A DNA stretch of 64,000 nucleotides from Haloarcula salinisoli (GTDB taxonomy: Archaea > Halobacteriota > Halobacteria > Halobacteriales > Haloarculaceae), in the NCBI RefSeq assembly GCF_019599405.1, contig NZ_RKLQ01000001.1, positions 558,001 through 622,000 on the forward strand, given 5' to 3'. The notes beneath the pieces were generated by a model that saw only the letters and a program-made list of their open reading frames with translations, had not been told where the DNA came from and did no database searches. Position 1 is the first letter of the stretch, and each line of letters starts with the position of its first letter. Below are positions 25,833-34,445 of the stretch, in pieces. The translations under genes and the position numbers were made by a program.

Positions 25833-27608
25833 ATGCCAGACGACCTCAACTGGGCCATCGGCGGCGAAGCCGGCGATGGAATCGACTCTACCGGGAAAAT
25901 CTTCGCGCAGGCTCTCTCCCGGGCGGGTCGACACGTCTTCACCTCCAAGGACTTCGCCTCCAGGATACGTGGCGGCTACACCGCCTCCAAGATCCGGACG
26001 TCGGTCGACCGCGTCGAGAGCGTGGTCGACCGGCTGGACATCCTCATCGCGCTGACCGAGCGCACCGTCCACGAGAACGAGGACGAACTGCACGAGGACA
26101 GCGTCGTCATCTACGACGGCGAGCGCTCGACGATGCAGGACGTCGAGGTTCCCCACGGTGCGACCGCCCTGGAAGTGCCCCTGAAACGGCTCGCCGAGGA
26201 CGCCGGCGGCGCCATCATGCTCAACGTCGTCGCGCTGGGCGCGGCGTGTGAGGTGACGAACTTCCCCATCGAGAACTTAGACGAGAGTCTCCAGAAACGC
26301 TTCGGCGACAAGGGTGAAGCCATCGTCGAGAACAACAAGCAAGCCGCTCGGAAGGGCCAGGAGTACGTCCGCGAGGAGTACGACCACGAGTTCCCCTACG
26401 ACGTCGAGACGACCGACGAGGACTACGTCCTGCTCAACGGCGACGAGGCCATCGGGATGGGCGCTATCGCCGCCGGCTGTCGGTTCTACGCCGGCTACCC
26501 CATCACACCGGCGACGGACGTGATGGAGTACCTGACCGGACGTATCGACCAGTTCGGCGGGAAGGTCGTCCAGGCCGAAGACGAGCTGTCGGCTATCAAC
26601 ATGGCGCTGGGCGCGGCACGGGCCGGCGCGCGCTCGATGACCGCCACCTCCGGGCCGGGTATCGACCTGATGACCGAGACGTTCGGCCTGGTCGCGACCA
26701 GCGAGACGCCGCTGGTCATCTGTGACGTGATGCGCTCCGGTCCCTCGACCGGGATGCCCACCAAACAGGAACAGGGCGACCTCAACATGACGCTGTACGG
26801 TGGTCACGGCGAGATTCCCCGCTTCGTCGTCGCGCCGACCACTATCTCGGAGTGTTTCTGGAAGACAATCGAGGCGTTCAACCTCGCCGAGAAGTACCAG
26901 ACACCCGTCTTCCTCGTCTCGGACCTGGCGATGGCCGTCACCGAACAGACGTTCTCGCCCGACACGTTCGACATGGACGAGGTCGAGATCGACCGCGGGA
27001 AGGTCGTCGACGAGAACGACATCGACGCGTGGCTCGACGAGAAGGGTCGGTTCCAGGCGCACTTCCCCGCCGCCGACGGCGTCTCCCCGCGCGCGTTCCC
27101 CGGCACGACCGACGGCGCCCACATGACGACCGGCCTCGAACACGACGAACTCGGCCGCCGGACCGAAGACACCGAGGTCCGCGTCGAGCAGGTCGACAAG
27201 CGCAATCGGAAGGTCGAGACTGCGAAAGAACAGGAGGAGTTCGACTACCGCGAGTTCGGCGACCCCGAGGCGGACACGCTCGTCATCTCGTGGGGCTCGA
27301 ACGAGGGCGCGATGCGCGAGGGCATGGAGTTCCTCGACCAGGAGGGTATCGACGTGCGCTTCATCTCGGTCCCGTACATCTTCCCGCGCCCGGACCTGAC
27401 CGAGGAAGTGCAGGCCGCCGAGACGACCATCGTCGTCGAGTGTAACGCCACCGGCCAGTTCGCAGACGTTATCGAGCACGACGTCCTACAGCGAGTCGAA
27501 CGCATCAACAAGTACACCGGCGTCCGGTTCGACGCCGACGAGCTGGCCGCGGAAGTGAAAGCGACAATCGCCGACGCGACCAGCACACAGGAGGTGCAAG
27601 CAGAATGA
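25833..27608 (+). CDS. korA: 2-oxoacid:ferredoxin oxidoreductase, alpha (gamma-alpha fusion) subunit
   Basis: A 591-aa subunit. N-terminal gamma domain (NWAIGGEAGDGIDSTGKIFA; residues 1-190) is fused to the pyrimidine-binding alpha domain (GCRFYAGYPITPATDVMEYL; EDELSAINMALGAARAG; TATSGPGIDLMTE) and the transketolase-C-like domain (TLVISWGSNEGAMREG). Converts a 2-oxoacid plus CoA to acyl-CoA, CO2 and reduced ferredoxin. Size (591 aa) fits the haloarchaeal 2-oxoglutarate enzyme better than the longer pyruvate enzyme, but the substrate is not certain. The TGA overlaps korB by 4 nt. Confidence 0.9.
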   Translation: MPDDLNWAIGGEAGDGIDSTGKIFAQALSRAGRHVFTSKDFASRIRGGYTASKIRTSVDRVESVVDRLDILIALTERTVHENEDELHEDSVVIYDGERSTMQDVEVPHGATALEVPLKRLAEDAGGAIMLNVVALGAACEVTNFPIENLDESLQKRFGDKGEAIVENNKQAARKGQEYVREEYDHEFPYDVETTDEDYVLLNGDEAIGMGAIAAGCRFYAGYPITPATDVMEYLTGRIDQFGGKVVQAEDELSAINMALGAARAGARSMTATSGPGIDLMTETFGLVATSETPLVICDVMRSGPSTGMPTKQEQGDLNMTLYGGHGEIPRFVVAPTTISECFWKTIEAFNLAEKYQTPVFLVSDLAMAVTEQTFSPDTFDMDEVEIDRGKVVDENDIDAWLDEKGRFQAHFPAADGVSPRAFPGTTDGAHMTTGLEHDELGRRTEDTEVRVEQVDKRNRKVETAKEQEEFDYREFGDPEADTLVISWGSNEGAMREGMEFLDQEGIDVRFISVPYIFPRPDLTEEVQAAETTIVVECNATGQFADVIEHDVLQRVERINKYTGVRFDADELAAEVKATIADATSTQEVQAE

Positions 27609-28468
27609 GCTCAGACATTCGATTCACGGACTTCAAGTCCGACAAGCAACCGACGTGGTGTCCCGGCTGCGGTGACTTCGGGACGATGAACGGCATGATG
27701 AAAGCGCTCGCCGAGACCGGCAACGACCCCGACAACACGTTTATCGTCGCCGGTATCGGCTGCTCGGGGAAGATCGGGACGTACATGCACAGCTACGCCT
27801 TACACGGCGTCCACGGCCGCGCCCTCCCGGTGGGTATCGGCGTCAAGATGGCCAACCCCGACCTCGAGGTGATGGTCTCCGGTGGCGACGGTGACGGCTA
27901 CTCCATCGGTGCCGGCCACTTCATCCACGCCTGCCGGCGCAACGTCGACATGAGCTACGTCGTCATGGACAACCGCATCTACGGCCTCACCAAGGGCCAG
28001 GCCTCCCCGACCTCCCGGGAGGACTTCGAGACGGCGACGACGCCCGACGGGCCGAACCAGCCGCCGGTCAACCCCAAGGCGCTGGCGCTTGCCTCCGGTG
28101 CGACCTTCATCGCCCAGACGTTCTCCTCGAACTCCCAGCGCCACGCCGAAATCGTCCAGGAGGCCATCGAACACGACGGCTTTGGCTTCGTCAACGTCTA
28201 CTCGCCGTGTGTCACGTTTAACGACGTCGACACCTACGACTACTTCCGGGACACCATCGAGGACTTAGACGAGACGGACCACGACCGACACGACCGCGAG
28301 CAGGCCAAGGACAAGATTCTGGAAGGCGACAAGGAGTACATGGGCGTCCTCTACCAGGACGAGAACTCGGTGCCCTTCGAGGAGCGCGAGGGCGTCGAGG
28401 GCTCCATGGCCGAGATACCCGACGGCGCCCCCGAGGGCGCGATGGACCTGGTTCGAGAGTTCTACTGA
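27605..28468 (+). CDS. korB: 2-oxoacid:ferredoxin oxidoreductase, beta subunit
   Basis: The 287-aa TPP-binding subunit of the same heterodimer. Motifs: WCPGCGDFGTMNGMMKAL, GIGCSGKIGTY, the TPP/Mg motif SGGDGDGYSIGAGH, and NRIYGLTKGQASPTS. No 4Fe-4S ferredoxin domain is present beyond the TPP-proximal cysteines, as in haloarchaea. ATG overlaps the korA stop. Followed by a T-run and a cluster of hairpins that probably end the transcript. Confidence 0.93.
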   Translation: MSSDIRFTDFKSDKQPTWCPGCGDFGTMNGMMKALAETGNDPDNTFIVAGIGCSGKIGTYMHSYALHGVHGRALPVGIGVKMANPDLEVMVSGGDGDGYSIGAGHFIHACRRNVDMSYVVMDNRIYGLTKGQASPTSREDFETATTPDGPNQPPVNPKALALASGATFIAQTFSSNSQRHAEIVQEAIEHDGFGFVNVYSPCVTFNDVDTYDYFRDTIEDLDETDHDRHDREQAKDKILEGDKEYMGVLYQDENSVPFEEREGVEGSMAEIPDGAPEGAMDLVREFY

Positions 28469-28469
28469 A

Positions 28470-28581
28470 CCTTTTTCTGCGTCGGGTTCGCGTTGCGAAC
28501 CCCCGCTTGCAAAAACGTTCATGAAAAAGGCGCGAATCGCCTGTGGCGATTCGCGTTGAACCGGCGGCCTCCGGCCGCCGG
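28470..28581. terminator. T-run and three tandem perfect hairpins after korB
   Basis: CCTTTTTC (28470-28477) pairs with GAAAAAGG (28523-28530) and encloses GGGTTCGC/GCGAACCC (28484-28502). Two more perfect hairpins follow: CGCGAATCGCC/GGCGATTCGCG (28531-28555) and CCGGCGGCC/GGCCGCCGG (28561-28581). The poly-T gives an archaeal terminator 2 nt after the stop; the extra hairpins are more than termination needs. Confidence 0.6.
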
Positions 28582-28654
28582 ATGCTCACGCAGGACAGCC
28601 TGCCCTTCCCCGTCTGCGCGGCACGGAGGCCGCGCCCGGCCACCACGCCGCTCG

Positions 28655-28897
28655 TTACGTTGCTTCCGGCCCCTGAAGTTGCTCTTCTTCTTCCTCCTCC
28701 TCGCCCCCGCCGTCTTCTTCCTCTTCCTCGCCCCCACCGTCTTCTTCCTCCGCTTCGCCGCCGCCCTCCTCTTCCTCTTCTTCACCGCCGCCACCACCGG
28801 GAATCCCACAGCCGGCGAGACCGACCGTTCCGATTGCGACACCAGTTCCGAGCAGGAAACGACGCCGGGAGGTATCGTCGTCTCGTGTCATATCCAT
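28655..28897 (-). CDS. Short twin-arginine lipoprotein with Gly/Glu repeat tail
   Basis: An 80-aa protein: Tat motif SRRRFLLGTGVAIGTV, lipobox LAGC near residue 29-30, then only alternating GGG and EEEEE/EEED blocks (about four repeats) and a short QLQGPEAT end. No folded domain is visible. The DNA is a purine/pyrimidine-asymmetric, repeat-prone tract that may vary in length between strains. It would be exported folded or unfolded and lipid-anchored, giving a polyacidic surface tail. Start may instead be the ATG at 28891. Function unknown. Confidence 0.65.
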   Translation of the reverse strand: MDMTRDDDTSRRRFLLGTGVAIGTVGLAGCGIPGGGGGEEEEEEGGGEAEEEDGGGEEEEEDGGGEEEEEEEQLQGPEAT

Positions 28898-28974
28898 CCC
28901 GTCGGCGCAGGTGTATCTAAAGCTATCCCCGGCGACGGAAAGGCTGGTTAGTCCGGCGGGCGAACTGTACGCCG

Positions 28975-29181
28975 ATGGATGTCGACCGGCTCTCCGAGTG
29001 GCAGCACTTCGTCGTCGGTATCGGCGTGGTCGTGCTGACGTTCCGACTCACGGAACCAGGGGCCGACAGCGTCACAGTCGGCCCGGTAGACGTCGATATT
29101 TTCTACTTCACAGTGCTCTCATCGCTGACTCTCGTCGCGCTCTCGGGTCACGGGCTGTGGACGATGTACACCGACCGCTGA
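28975..29181 (+). CDS. Small membrane protein (68 aa), function unknown
   Basis: Two predicted helices: FVVGIGVVVLTFRLTE near residues 12-27 and FYFTVLSSLTLVALSGHGLW near 43-62, joined by a polar loop GADSVTVGPVDVDI. Codon use is consistent with a real haloarchaeal gene. It lies just upstream of the photolyase gene on the same strand (84 nt), and divergent from the small lipoprotein. I recognise no family. Confidence 0.6.
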   Translation: MDVDRLSEWQHFVVGIGVVVLTFRLTEPGADSVTVGPVDVDIFYFTVLSSLTLVALSGHGLWTMYTDR

Positions 29182-29265
29182 GCGGACCCACGACCGGCCA
29201 GAACACACAGGCATACACAACAGAGTTGGGGCCCAAGTCATACCCGTCGCTCGCGTACTCCGACC

Positions 29266-30636
29266 ATGCACGTCTTCTGGCACCAGCGGGACCTCCGAAT
29301 CCGGGACAACCGCGGGCTCGCGGCCGCTGCGGCCGACGACACCGTCGTTCCGGTGTTCGTCGTCGACTCCGCCGTCCGTGACGTCGTGGGCGACCGGCAG
29401 TGGGCGTTCTGGACGAACGGCCTCCGGACACTGCGGGGCGCCTACCGCGAGCGCGGTAGTGACCTGCTCGTCCGCATCGGCGACCCCGCCGACGTCCTCC
29501 CGGCCGTCGCCGACGAGTACGACGCCGACCGGGTCTTCTACAACGAGCACTACCGACCGGTTCGCCGGGACCGTCAGCGCGCCGTCGACGAGGCCGTCCC
29601 GACCACCGCCGTCACCGACCTCGTGCTCGTCGACCCGGCCGAGCTGGAACCGCGCTACGAGAACCACCGCCGCTTCTACGACGACTGGCAGACCCACGAG
29701 AAGCCCGACCCGGCCCCGGCGCCCGACACCGGCGCGCTGGCCGATATCTCTGACCCGCGGCCCATCCCCGACGCCGAGGCCGACATCGACCTGCCCGCGG
29801 CGGGCGAACCCGCCGCGCGGCAACGCTGGGAGCGATTTCTGGCCGACGGCATCGAATCCTACAGCGACACGCGCGACGATATGCGTGCGGCCGTGGCCCG
29901 GCCCGTCGGGGCGGTTTCGCGCATCTCGCCGTATCTCGCCGCGGGGATGATAGGGATTCGAGAGCTCTGGGCCGACGCGACCGAGCGGTCCGGAGCGGTC
30001 GACGGCGACGCCCGGCGCAACGTCGATAAGTACCGCTACGAGCTCTCCTGGCGCGAGCAGAACTACAATTTGCTCGCCCACCACTCCACGCTGCCCTCGG
30101 AGAACTACAAAGCCATCCCGAACGCCATCGCCTGGGAGAACGACCCCGAAGCGCTCGACGCGTGGAAACGCGGCCAGACCGGCTACCCGCTCGTCGATGC
30201 GGGGATGCGACAGCTGAACGAGGAGGGATACCTGCACAACCGCCCCCGCCAGAACGTCGCCTCCTTTCTCACCAAGCACCTGCTGGTCGACTGGCGCGAA
30301 GGACGGCGGTATTTCGAACGGCAACTGCTGGACCACGACCCCGCGAACAACGCCGCCAACTGGCAGTGGACCGCTTCTACTGGTACGGACTCCGTCGACG
30401 TGCGCATCTTCGACCCGGTCGCCCAGATGCACAAGTACGACGACGGGGCCGACTACGTCACCGAGTACGTCCCCGAACTTCGCGGGGTTCCATCGGGTAA
30501 AGTCGTCGACTGGCCCACACTCTCGGCGGAGGAGCGGGCCGCGCTCGCCCCCGAGTATCCCGCCCCTATCGTCGACCGAGACGAGGCGTACGAGCGGGCC
30601 CAGCGGGTCTTCGAGACCGCACTGGGCAAACGGTAG
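29266..30636 (+). CDS. phr: Deoxyribodipyrimidine photolyase / cryptochrome family
   Basis: A 456-aa light-driven DNA repair flavoprotein. N-terminal antenna domain MHVFWHQRDLRIRDNRGLAA; C-terminal FAD domain with RYELSWREQNYNLLAHH, GQTGYPLVDAGMRQLNEEGY, HNRPRQNVASFLTKHLLVDW and NAANWQWTASTGTD. The WREFFY-like and WQW motifs and overall length fit class I CPD photolyase; a (6-4) or cryptochrome role cannot be excluded. Makes sense for a sun-exposed halophile. Confidence 0.92.
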   Translation: MHVFWHQRDLRIRDNRGLAAAAADDTVVPVFVVDSAVRDVVGDRQWAFWTNGLRTLRGAYRERGSDLLVRIGDPADVLPAVADEYDADRVFYNEHYRPVRRDRQRAVDEAVPTTAVTDLVLVDPAELEPRYENHRRFYDDWQTHEKPDPAPAPDTGALADISDPRPIPDAEADIDLPAAGEPAARQRWERFLADGIESYSDTRDDMRAAVARPVGAVSRISPYLAAGMIGIRELWADATERSGAVDGDARRNVDKYRYELSWREQNYNLLAHHSTLPSENYKAIPNAIAWENDPEALDAWKRGQTGYPLVDAGMRQLNEEGYLHNRPRQNVASFLTKHLLVDWREGRRYFERQLLDHDPANNAANWQWTASTGTDSVDVRIFDPVAQMHKYDDGADYVTEYVPELRGVPSGKVVDWPTLSAEERAALAPEYPAPIVDRDEAYERAQRVFETALGKR

Positions 30637-30747
30637 CCGGGCCGGTGGTACACCGCCCATTCCGACACGGAAACCGACAGACCCGATGGGAAAGTTGACG
30701 TTAGGCACCCCCAAAGACCAATACCGTTGACGGACCAATCCAGTGCA

Positions 30748-32079
30748 ATGGGCGAGGAGAGTGGCGACCGTGTCTACTACGTTATCAGTGACCTCCACAT
30801 CGGCGGCGACGAGCAACTAGAGGAGGTCGAGTTTCTCGACGAGTTGCTCGACTTCCTGGCGCGGCTGGCCGAGACCGACGAGAACGCCGAACTGGTGATA
30901 AACGGCGACGCCTTCGGGCTCTGGGAGTTCACGAAAGTCGACGGGCTGGGGAAGTTCGAGGTCCTCGTCGACACCTATCCGGAGCTGTTCGAGCAACTGC
31001 ACAGGACCGGGGCAAACATCGATATCACCCTGCTGCCGGGCAACCACGACCACGAGCTGGCGGCCTACGACGAGTACGTCGAGCGGTTCGCCGAGTACAA
31101 CGTCGACCTCGTTCAGGGGCAGTCGCTCACGCGTGTGGTGGGTGACCAGGTCGTCCACTTCGAACACGGCCACCAGCACGACCCCAACAACGCAATCGAG
31201 GCCTGGGGGGATCCCAACGCGACGCCGCTTGGCTACTACTACAACACGCTCGTCACGAGCCGGGCCGGCCAGCTCTCCGACCGCGGCCGGTACAACTGGC
31301 TGAAGGACGTCCAGGCGGTGACACCCACCGAGCGGATGCCGGTGTGGCTGCTCTCGAAGTACTTCTATCGGGAGATGAACCCCGTGCTCCGGTACGCGCT
31401 GGTACCCTTCCTCCTGCTTTTCAACATCAGCGCCGTCCTCGCCGTGGTCGCGGGGCTCGATATCCTCGGCATCTGGTCGACGCCGGTCACCGTCGCGACG
31501 ACGTTTCTCGCGCAGTTCGGCCCGGCTGGGACAGCCGTCTGGTTCCTGCTCGCGGCCAACGTCGCCATCACCGGCATCCTGTTGCTCGTCGCTATTCCGC
31601 TGTACTTCCTCCGACGTGACGTCCGGCAGACGATAAACCGCTTTGGCATCTTCGAGACCGGCCTCACCGTCGATGCCGAGGCGCCCTACAAGGGGGCCGC
31701 CGAGGAGATATTCGCCGAGGAGCCCCAGACCTCCATCTACTGCTACGGCCACACGCACCGCCCGACGATGCAGGCCGTCGACGGCGGTCTCATGGTGAAC
31801 ACCGGGACGTGGCTCAAGCGACTCCACCGTCGCGACGGTATCATCGGCATCCTCCCACCAGTGTTCTACCCGTCCTACCAGCTCTCGGCGGTCCGTATCG
31901 CACAGGCGCCCGACGGCGTCGCCGTAGAGTACGAGCCCATCCAGAAACCCAGCCCGAGCCCGGAGGAGCTCACGCTCACCGAACGCCTGCTCACGCTGGG
32001 CCGGAAACCCGATACGGACCTCCCCGACCGCGCGGTGGTGGCCGGCGAGGAGACGGTCGAAACCGTCGAAGCCGAGTGA
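30748..32079 (+). CDS. Membrane metallophosphoesterase
   Basis: A 443-aa calcineurin-like phosphoesterase with the metal motifs SDLHIGGDEQ (D-x-H), NGDAFGLWEF (GD), LLPGNHDHEL (GNHD/H) and CYGHTHRPTMQ (GH-x-H). Between GNHD and GHTH, at about residues 210-290, two or three hydrophobic helices are inserted (ALVPFLLLFNISAVLAVVAG; WFLLAANVAITGILLLVAIP), so the active site is tethered to the membrane. Resembles LpxH-like UDP-sugar pyrophosphatases only loosely. Substrate unknown. ATG at 30748 is preferred over an in-frame TTG at 30727. Confidence 0.82.
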   Translation: MGEESGDRVYYVISDLHIGGDEQLEEVEFLDELLDFLARLAETDENAELVINGDAFGLWEFTKVDGLGKFEVLVDTYPELFEQLHRTGANIDITLLPGNHDHELAAYDEYVERFAEYNVDLVQGQSLTRVVGDQVVHFEHGHQHDPNNAIEAWGDPNATPLGYYYNTLVTSRAGQLSDRGRYNWLKDVQAVTPTERMPVWLLSKYFYREMNPVLRYALVPFLLLFNISAVLAVVAGLDILGIWSTPVTVATTFLAQFGPAGTAVWFLLAANVAITGILLLVAIPLYFLRRDVRQTINRFGIFETGLTVDAEAPYKGAAEEIFAEEPQTSIYCYGHTHRPTMQAVDGGLMVNTGTWLKRLHRRDGIIGILPPVFYPSYQLSAVRIAQAPDGVAVEYEPIQKPSPSPEELTLTERLLTLGRKPDTDLPDRAVVAGEETVETVEAE

Positions 32080-32254
32080 GAGGGACGGTCTCCGCGTCCG
32101 GCACCCCTCTCGCCCGGGTTCCCCCCGGATACTGGTCCGGGGCTCTGGATATCGCCCGGTCGTTCATCGTCGACTAAACGGCGTTGCCAGGGTGCTCCCG
32201 GCGCAATCATTTTACCGAGGGGTTCTGTACCCCGGAGCAACGGACAGTTGCCTT

Positions 32255-33262
32255 ATGGATACTCCGCCTTCTTCAACCGATGACCGGAGCCGCCGGCGGT
32301 ACCTCTCCTCGCTCGTCGGTGCCGTCGGCGCGCTGTCGCTCGCCGGCTGCGCCGCCGACGATGCCACGGACTCGGACCCACCGTCTACCTCTGCGTCAAC
32401 GCCGACCGGCACGCCGTCGGCGGGGAGCACCGACCGCCCAGCAGTGGGCGACGTCGTCGAAGGCGACCGGCTCGCCATGGTCGCCTACAGTGTCGGTCGG
32501 TCGGCGGATTTCGAGACCCTGGAGGTGCTCAACGGCGATGGACACGTCGTCGTCGACGTGGCCGTCAAGAACACGCACGATAGCGAGTACGTCGGCCTTT
32601 CGTATCACGGGGGATTCACGCTTCGGGACGGCGAGTCCAGAGAGTACGGCGCGACGGTGGTCGGTCCCACCCCCCGGTTACACGCCGGCGAGCTCGCTCC
32701 CGGCGAAGTCGCACGTGGCTTTGTCACGTTCGACAGGGTACCACCGGACGCGACGGGGCTGACCCTCGAAGTCACGCCCACGACGGAGCCCTCCGGCGCT
32801 GGTACGGCGACTATCACCCTCGAATCGGACGGAACGGGCCGAACGCTCACCCACGACTTCGCGGTGCCGGTCCACGAGCTGGGCGAACCCACCGAGTACG
32901 AGGACACGCGCTTTACCGCGACCGAAGTCCGCACGTCGACCGGCAGTGATACTGCCAGCCCGGCCCCGGGGAACGAGTTCGTCTTCGTGGATATCATCGT
33001 CGAGAACACCGGTTCGGACGAGCTCTTTCTCAACCACGTCCTCCAGGCGACGTTGAAGGACAGCGAGGGTCGGACGTACGACTTTTCCCCCACCGCCGTG
33101 CGGACCATCGATAACGGGGCCGTGTCCATGACCGTCGCCCCGGGCAACAGGGAACGAGCGGAACTCGGATTCGAAGTCGAGGCCGGTGTCGAACCCCTGT
33201 ATCTGGTTATGGACCTCGACGACGTCTGGGTGGGCGGCCGGCGGTTCTACCAGCTCCGGTGA
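32255..33262 (+). CDS. Tat lipoprotein with two DUF4352-like domains (paralog 1)
   Basis: A 335-aa secreted lipoprotein: Tat motif RSRRRYLSSLVGAVGALSLA, lipobox LAGC, Ser/Thr/Pro linker, then two immunoglobulin-like domains of the DUF4352/Telomere-like type (VGDVVEGDRLAMVAYS...; LGEPTEYEDTRFTATEVRTS with NEFVFVDIIVENTGSDEL). The C-terminus ends with PLYLVMDLDD and FYQLR, shared with the next gene. Tandem duplicate of 33360-34421. Role in envelope or ligand binding is unknown. Confidence 0.8.
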   Translation: MDTPPSSTDDRSRRRYLSSLVGAVGALSLAGCAADDATDSDPPSTSASTPTGTPSAGSTDRPAVGDVVEGDRLAMVAYSVGRSADFETLEVLNGDGHVVVDVAVKNTHDSEYVGLSYHGGFTLRDGESREYGATVVGPTPRLHAGELAPGEVARGFVTFDRVPPDATGLTLEVTPTTEPSGAGTATITLESDGTGRTLTHDFAVPVHELGEPTEYEDTRFTATEVRTSTGSDTASPAPGNEFVFVDIIVENTGSDELFLNHVLQATLKDSEGRTYDFSPTAVRTIDNGAVSMTVAPGNRERAELGFEVEAGVEPLYLVMDLDDVWVGGRRFYQLR

Positions 33263-33329
33263 CGGCCGCGCCTGTCCCATCGGACGAGCGTGGTGTCGCA
33301 GTTCGCAGCGGTGTCCCGGGCCGATACCT

Positions 33330-33337
33330 CTATATCC
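33330..33337 (+). promoter_or_regulatory. TATA box of lipoprotein paralog 2
   Basis: CTATATCC ends about 22 nt before the ATG at 33360, placing transcription start at or close to the ATG (leaderless). It shows that the second paralog has its own promoter. Confidence 0.5.
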
Positions 33338-33359
33338 GGTGTTCCACGAAACCTGCCTT

Positions 33360-34421
33360 ATGGATAATGGTGGCGCTGACGATGGCACCGTCGCCCCGAC
33401 ACCGAGCCGCCGAGGGTATCTGCACACACTGGCCGGGCTCACCGGCGCCGGTGCACTCGCCGGTTGTTCGTCGGACGACGTCGACCCGCCCGAGCAGGTC
33501 GACGACGAGTCCGACGAGGATGCCAGTCCGACGGCGACCGACACGGCCTCGGGAGGGGGAACGCCCGAGCAGTCGACGGGCGGGACTGCCGGCGCCGCCC
33601 TGGGCGACGTCATCGAAGGGGACCGGCTGGCGCTTGTGGCCTACAGCGCCGAGCGGACGACGACCGTCGGCGAGTACAGCGAGGCCGACGACGGCAACGA
33701 GTTCGTCGTCGTCGACATGGCCGCGAAGAACAAAGCCGACAGCGAGTACATCAACTTCTCCTCGTTTCTCCAGCTGACCGTCAGGGACAGTGAGTCCTAC
33801 GAGTACGACCAGTCGTTTATTCTCTCGGATGCGGAACTCGACAGCGGTGAACTGGCGCCCGGCGAAGTGACTCGGGGTATCGTCGCCTTCGAGGTGCCCC
33901 GGGAAGCGTCGGGGTTGACACTCACTGTCGACCTCGACGACTCGCTGTTCAGCTACGACAGCGCGACGGTCGACCTCGATAGACAGGGCTCCGGGCGCAC
34001 CCTCACGCAGGACCTCGCGGTCCCCGTCTACGACCTCGGCGACACCGTCGCCTACGAGGACACCGAACTCACGGTAAACTCCGTTTGGACGTCGATGGGG
34101 TCCGACTACTTCACGCCCGACGCCGGCAACGAGTTCGTCGTTATCGATATCACGGTCGCGAACACGGGCTCGGAGGAGCTGACCGTCTCGACGCTCCTCC
34201 AGCTGTCACTCAAGTCCGAAGCGGGCCGCTCGTACGACACGTCGTTCGTCGGCTCGAGCGTACTCGACCGTGAGTTCTCACAGGGCACGCCGATTCAGCC
34301 GGACAGCAAGCGCCGGGGCGAAATCGCGTTCGAGGCCCCGCGGGGACTGTCGCCGCTGTATCTGGTGATGGACTTCGACTATCTCGCCGAGGGCGACCGG
34401 ACGTTCTTCGAACTGCGCTGA
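33360..34421 (+). CDS. Tat lipoprotein with two DUF4352-like domains (paralog 2)
   Basis: A 353-aa homologue of the preceding gene: Tat-like PSRRGYLHTLAGLTGAGA, lipobox LAGC, acidic/Thr linker, then GDVIEGDRLALVAYSAERTT, NEFVVVDMAAKNKADSEYI and a second copy LGDTVAYEDTELTVNSVWTS with NEFVVIDITVANTGSEEL. Ends PLYLVMDFDYLAEGDRTFFE. The two genes share the start context gccttATGGAT and the whole domain plan, so they arose by tandem duplication; divergence is substantial, indicating an old event. Confidence 0.8.
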   Translation: MDNGGADDGTVAPTPSRRGYLHTLAGLTGAGALAGCSSDDVDPPEQVDDESDEDASPTATDTASGGGTPEQSTGGTAGAALGDVIEGDRLALVAYSAERTTTVGEYSEADDGNEFVVVDMAAKNKADSEYINFSSFLQLTVRDSESYEYDQSFILSDAELDSGELAPGEVTRGIVAFEVPREASGLTLTVDLDDSLFSYDSATVDLDRQGSGRTLTQDLAVPVYDLGDTVAYEDTELTVNSVWTSMGSDYFTPDAGNEFVVIDITVANTGSEELTVSTLLQLSLKSEAGRSYDTSFVGSSVLDREFSQGTPIQPDSKRRGEIAFEAPRGLSPLYLVMDFDYLAEGDRTFFELR

Positions 34422-34445
34422 CCCGCGAGTGAGGTCTCGCCGCCG

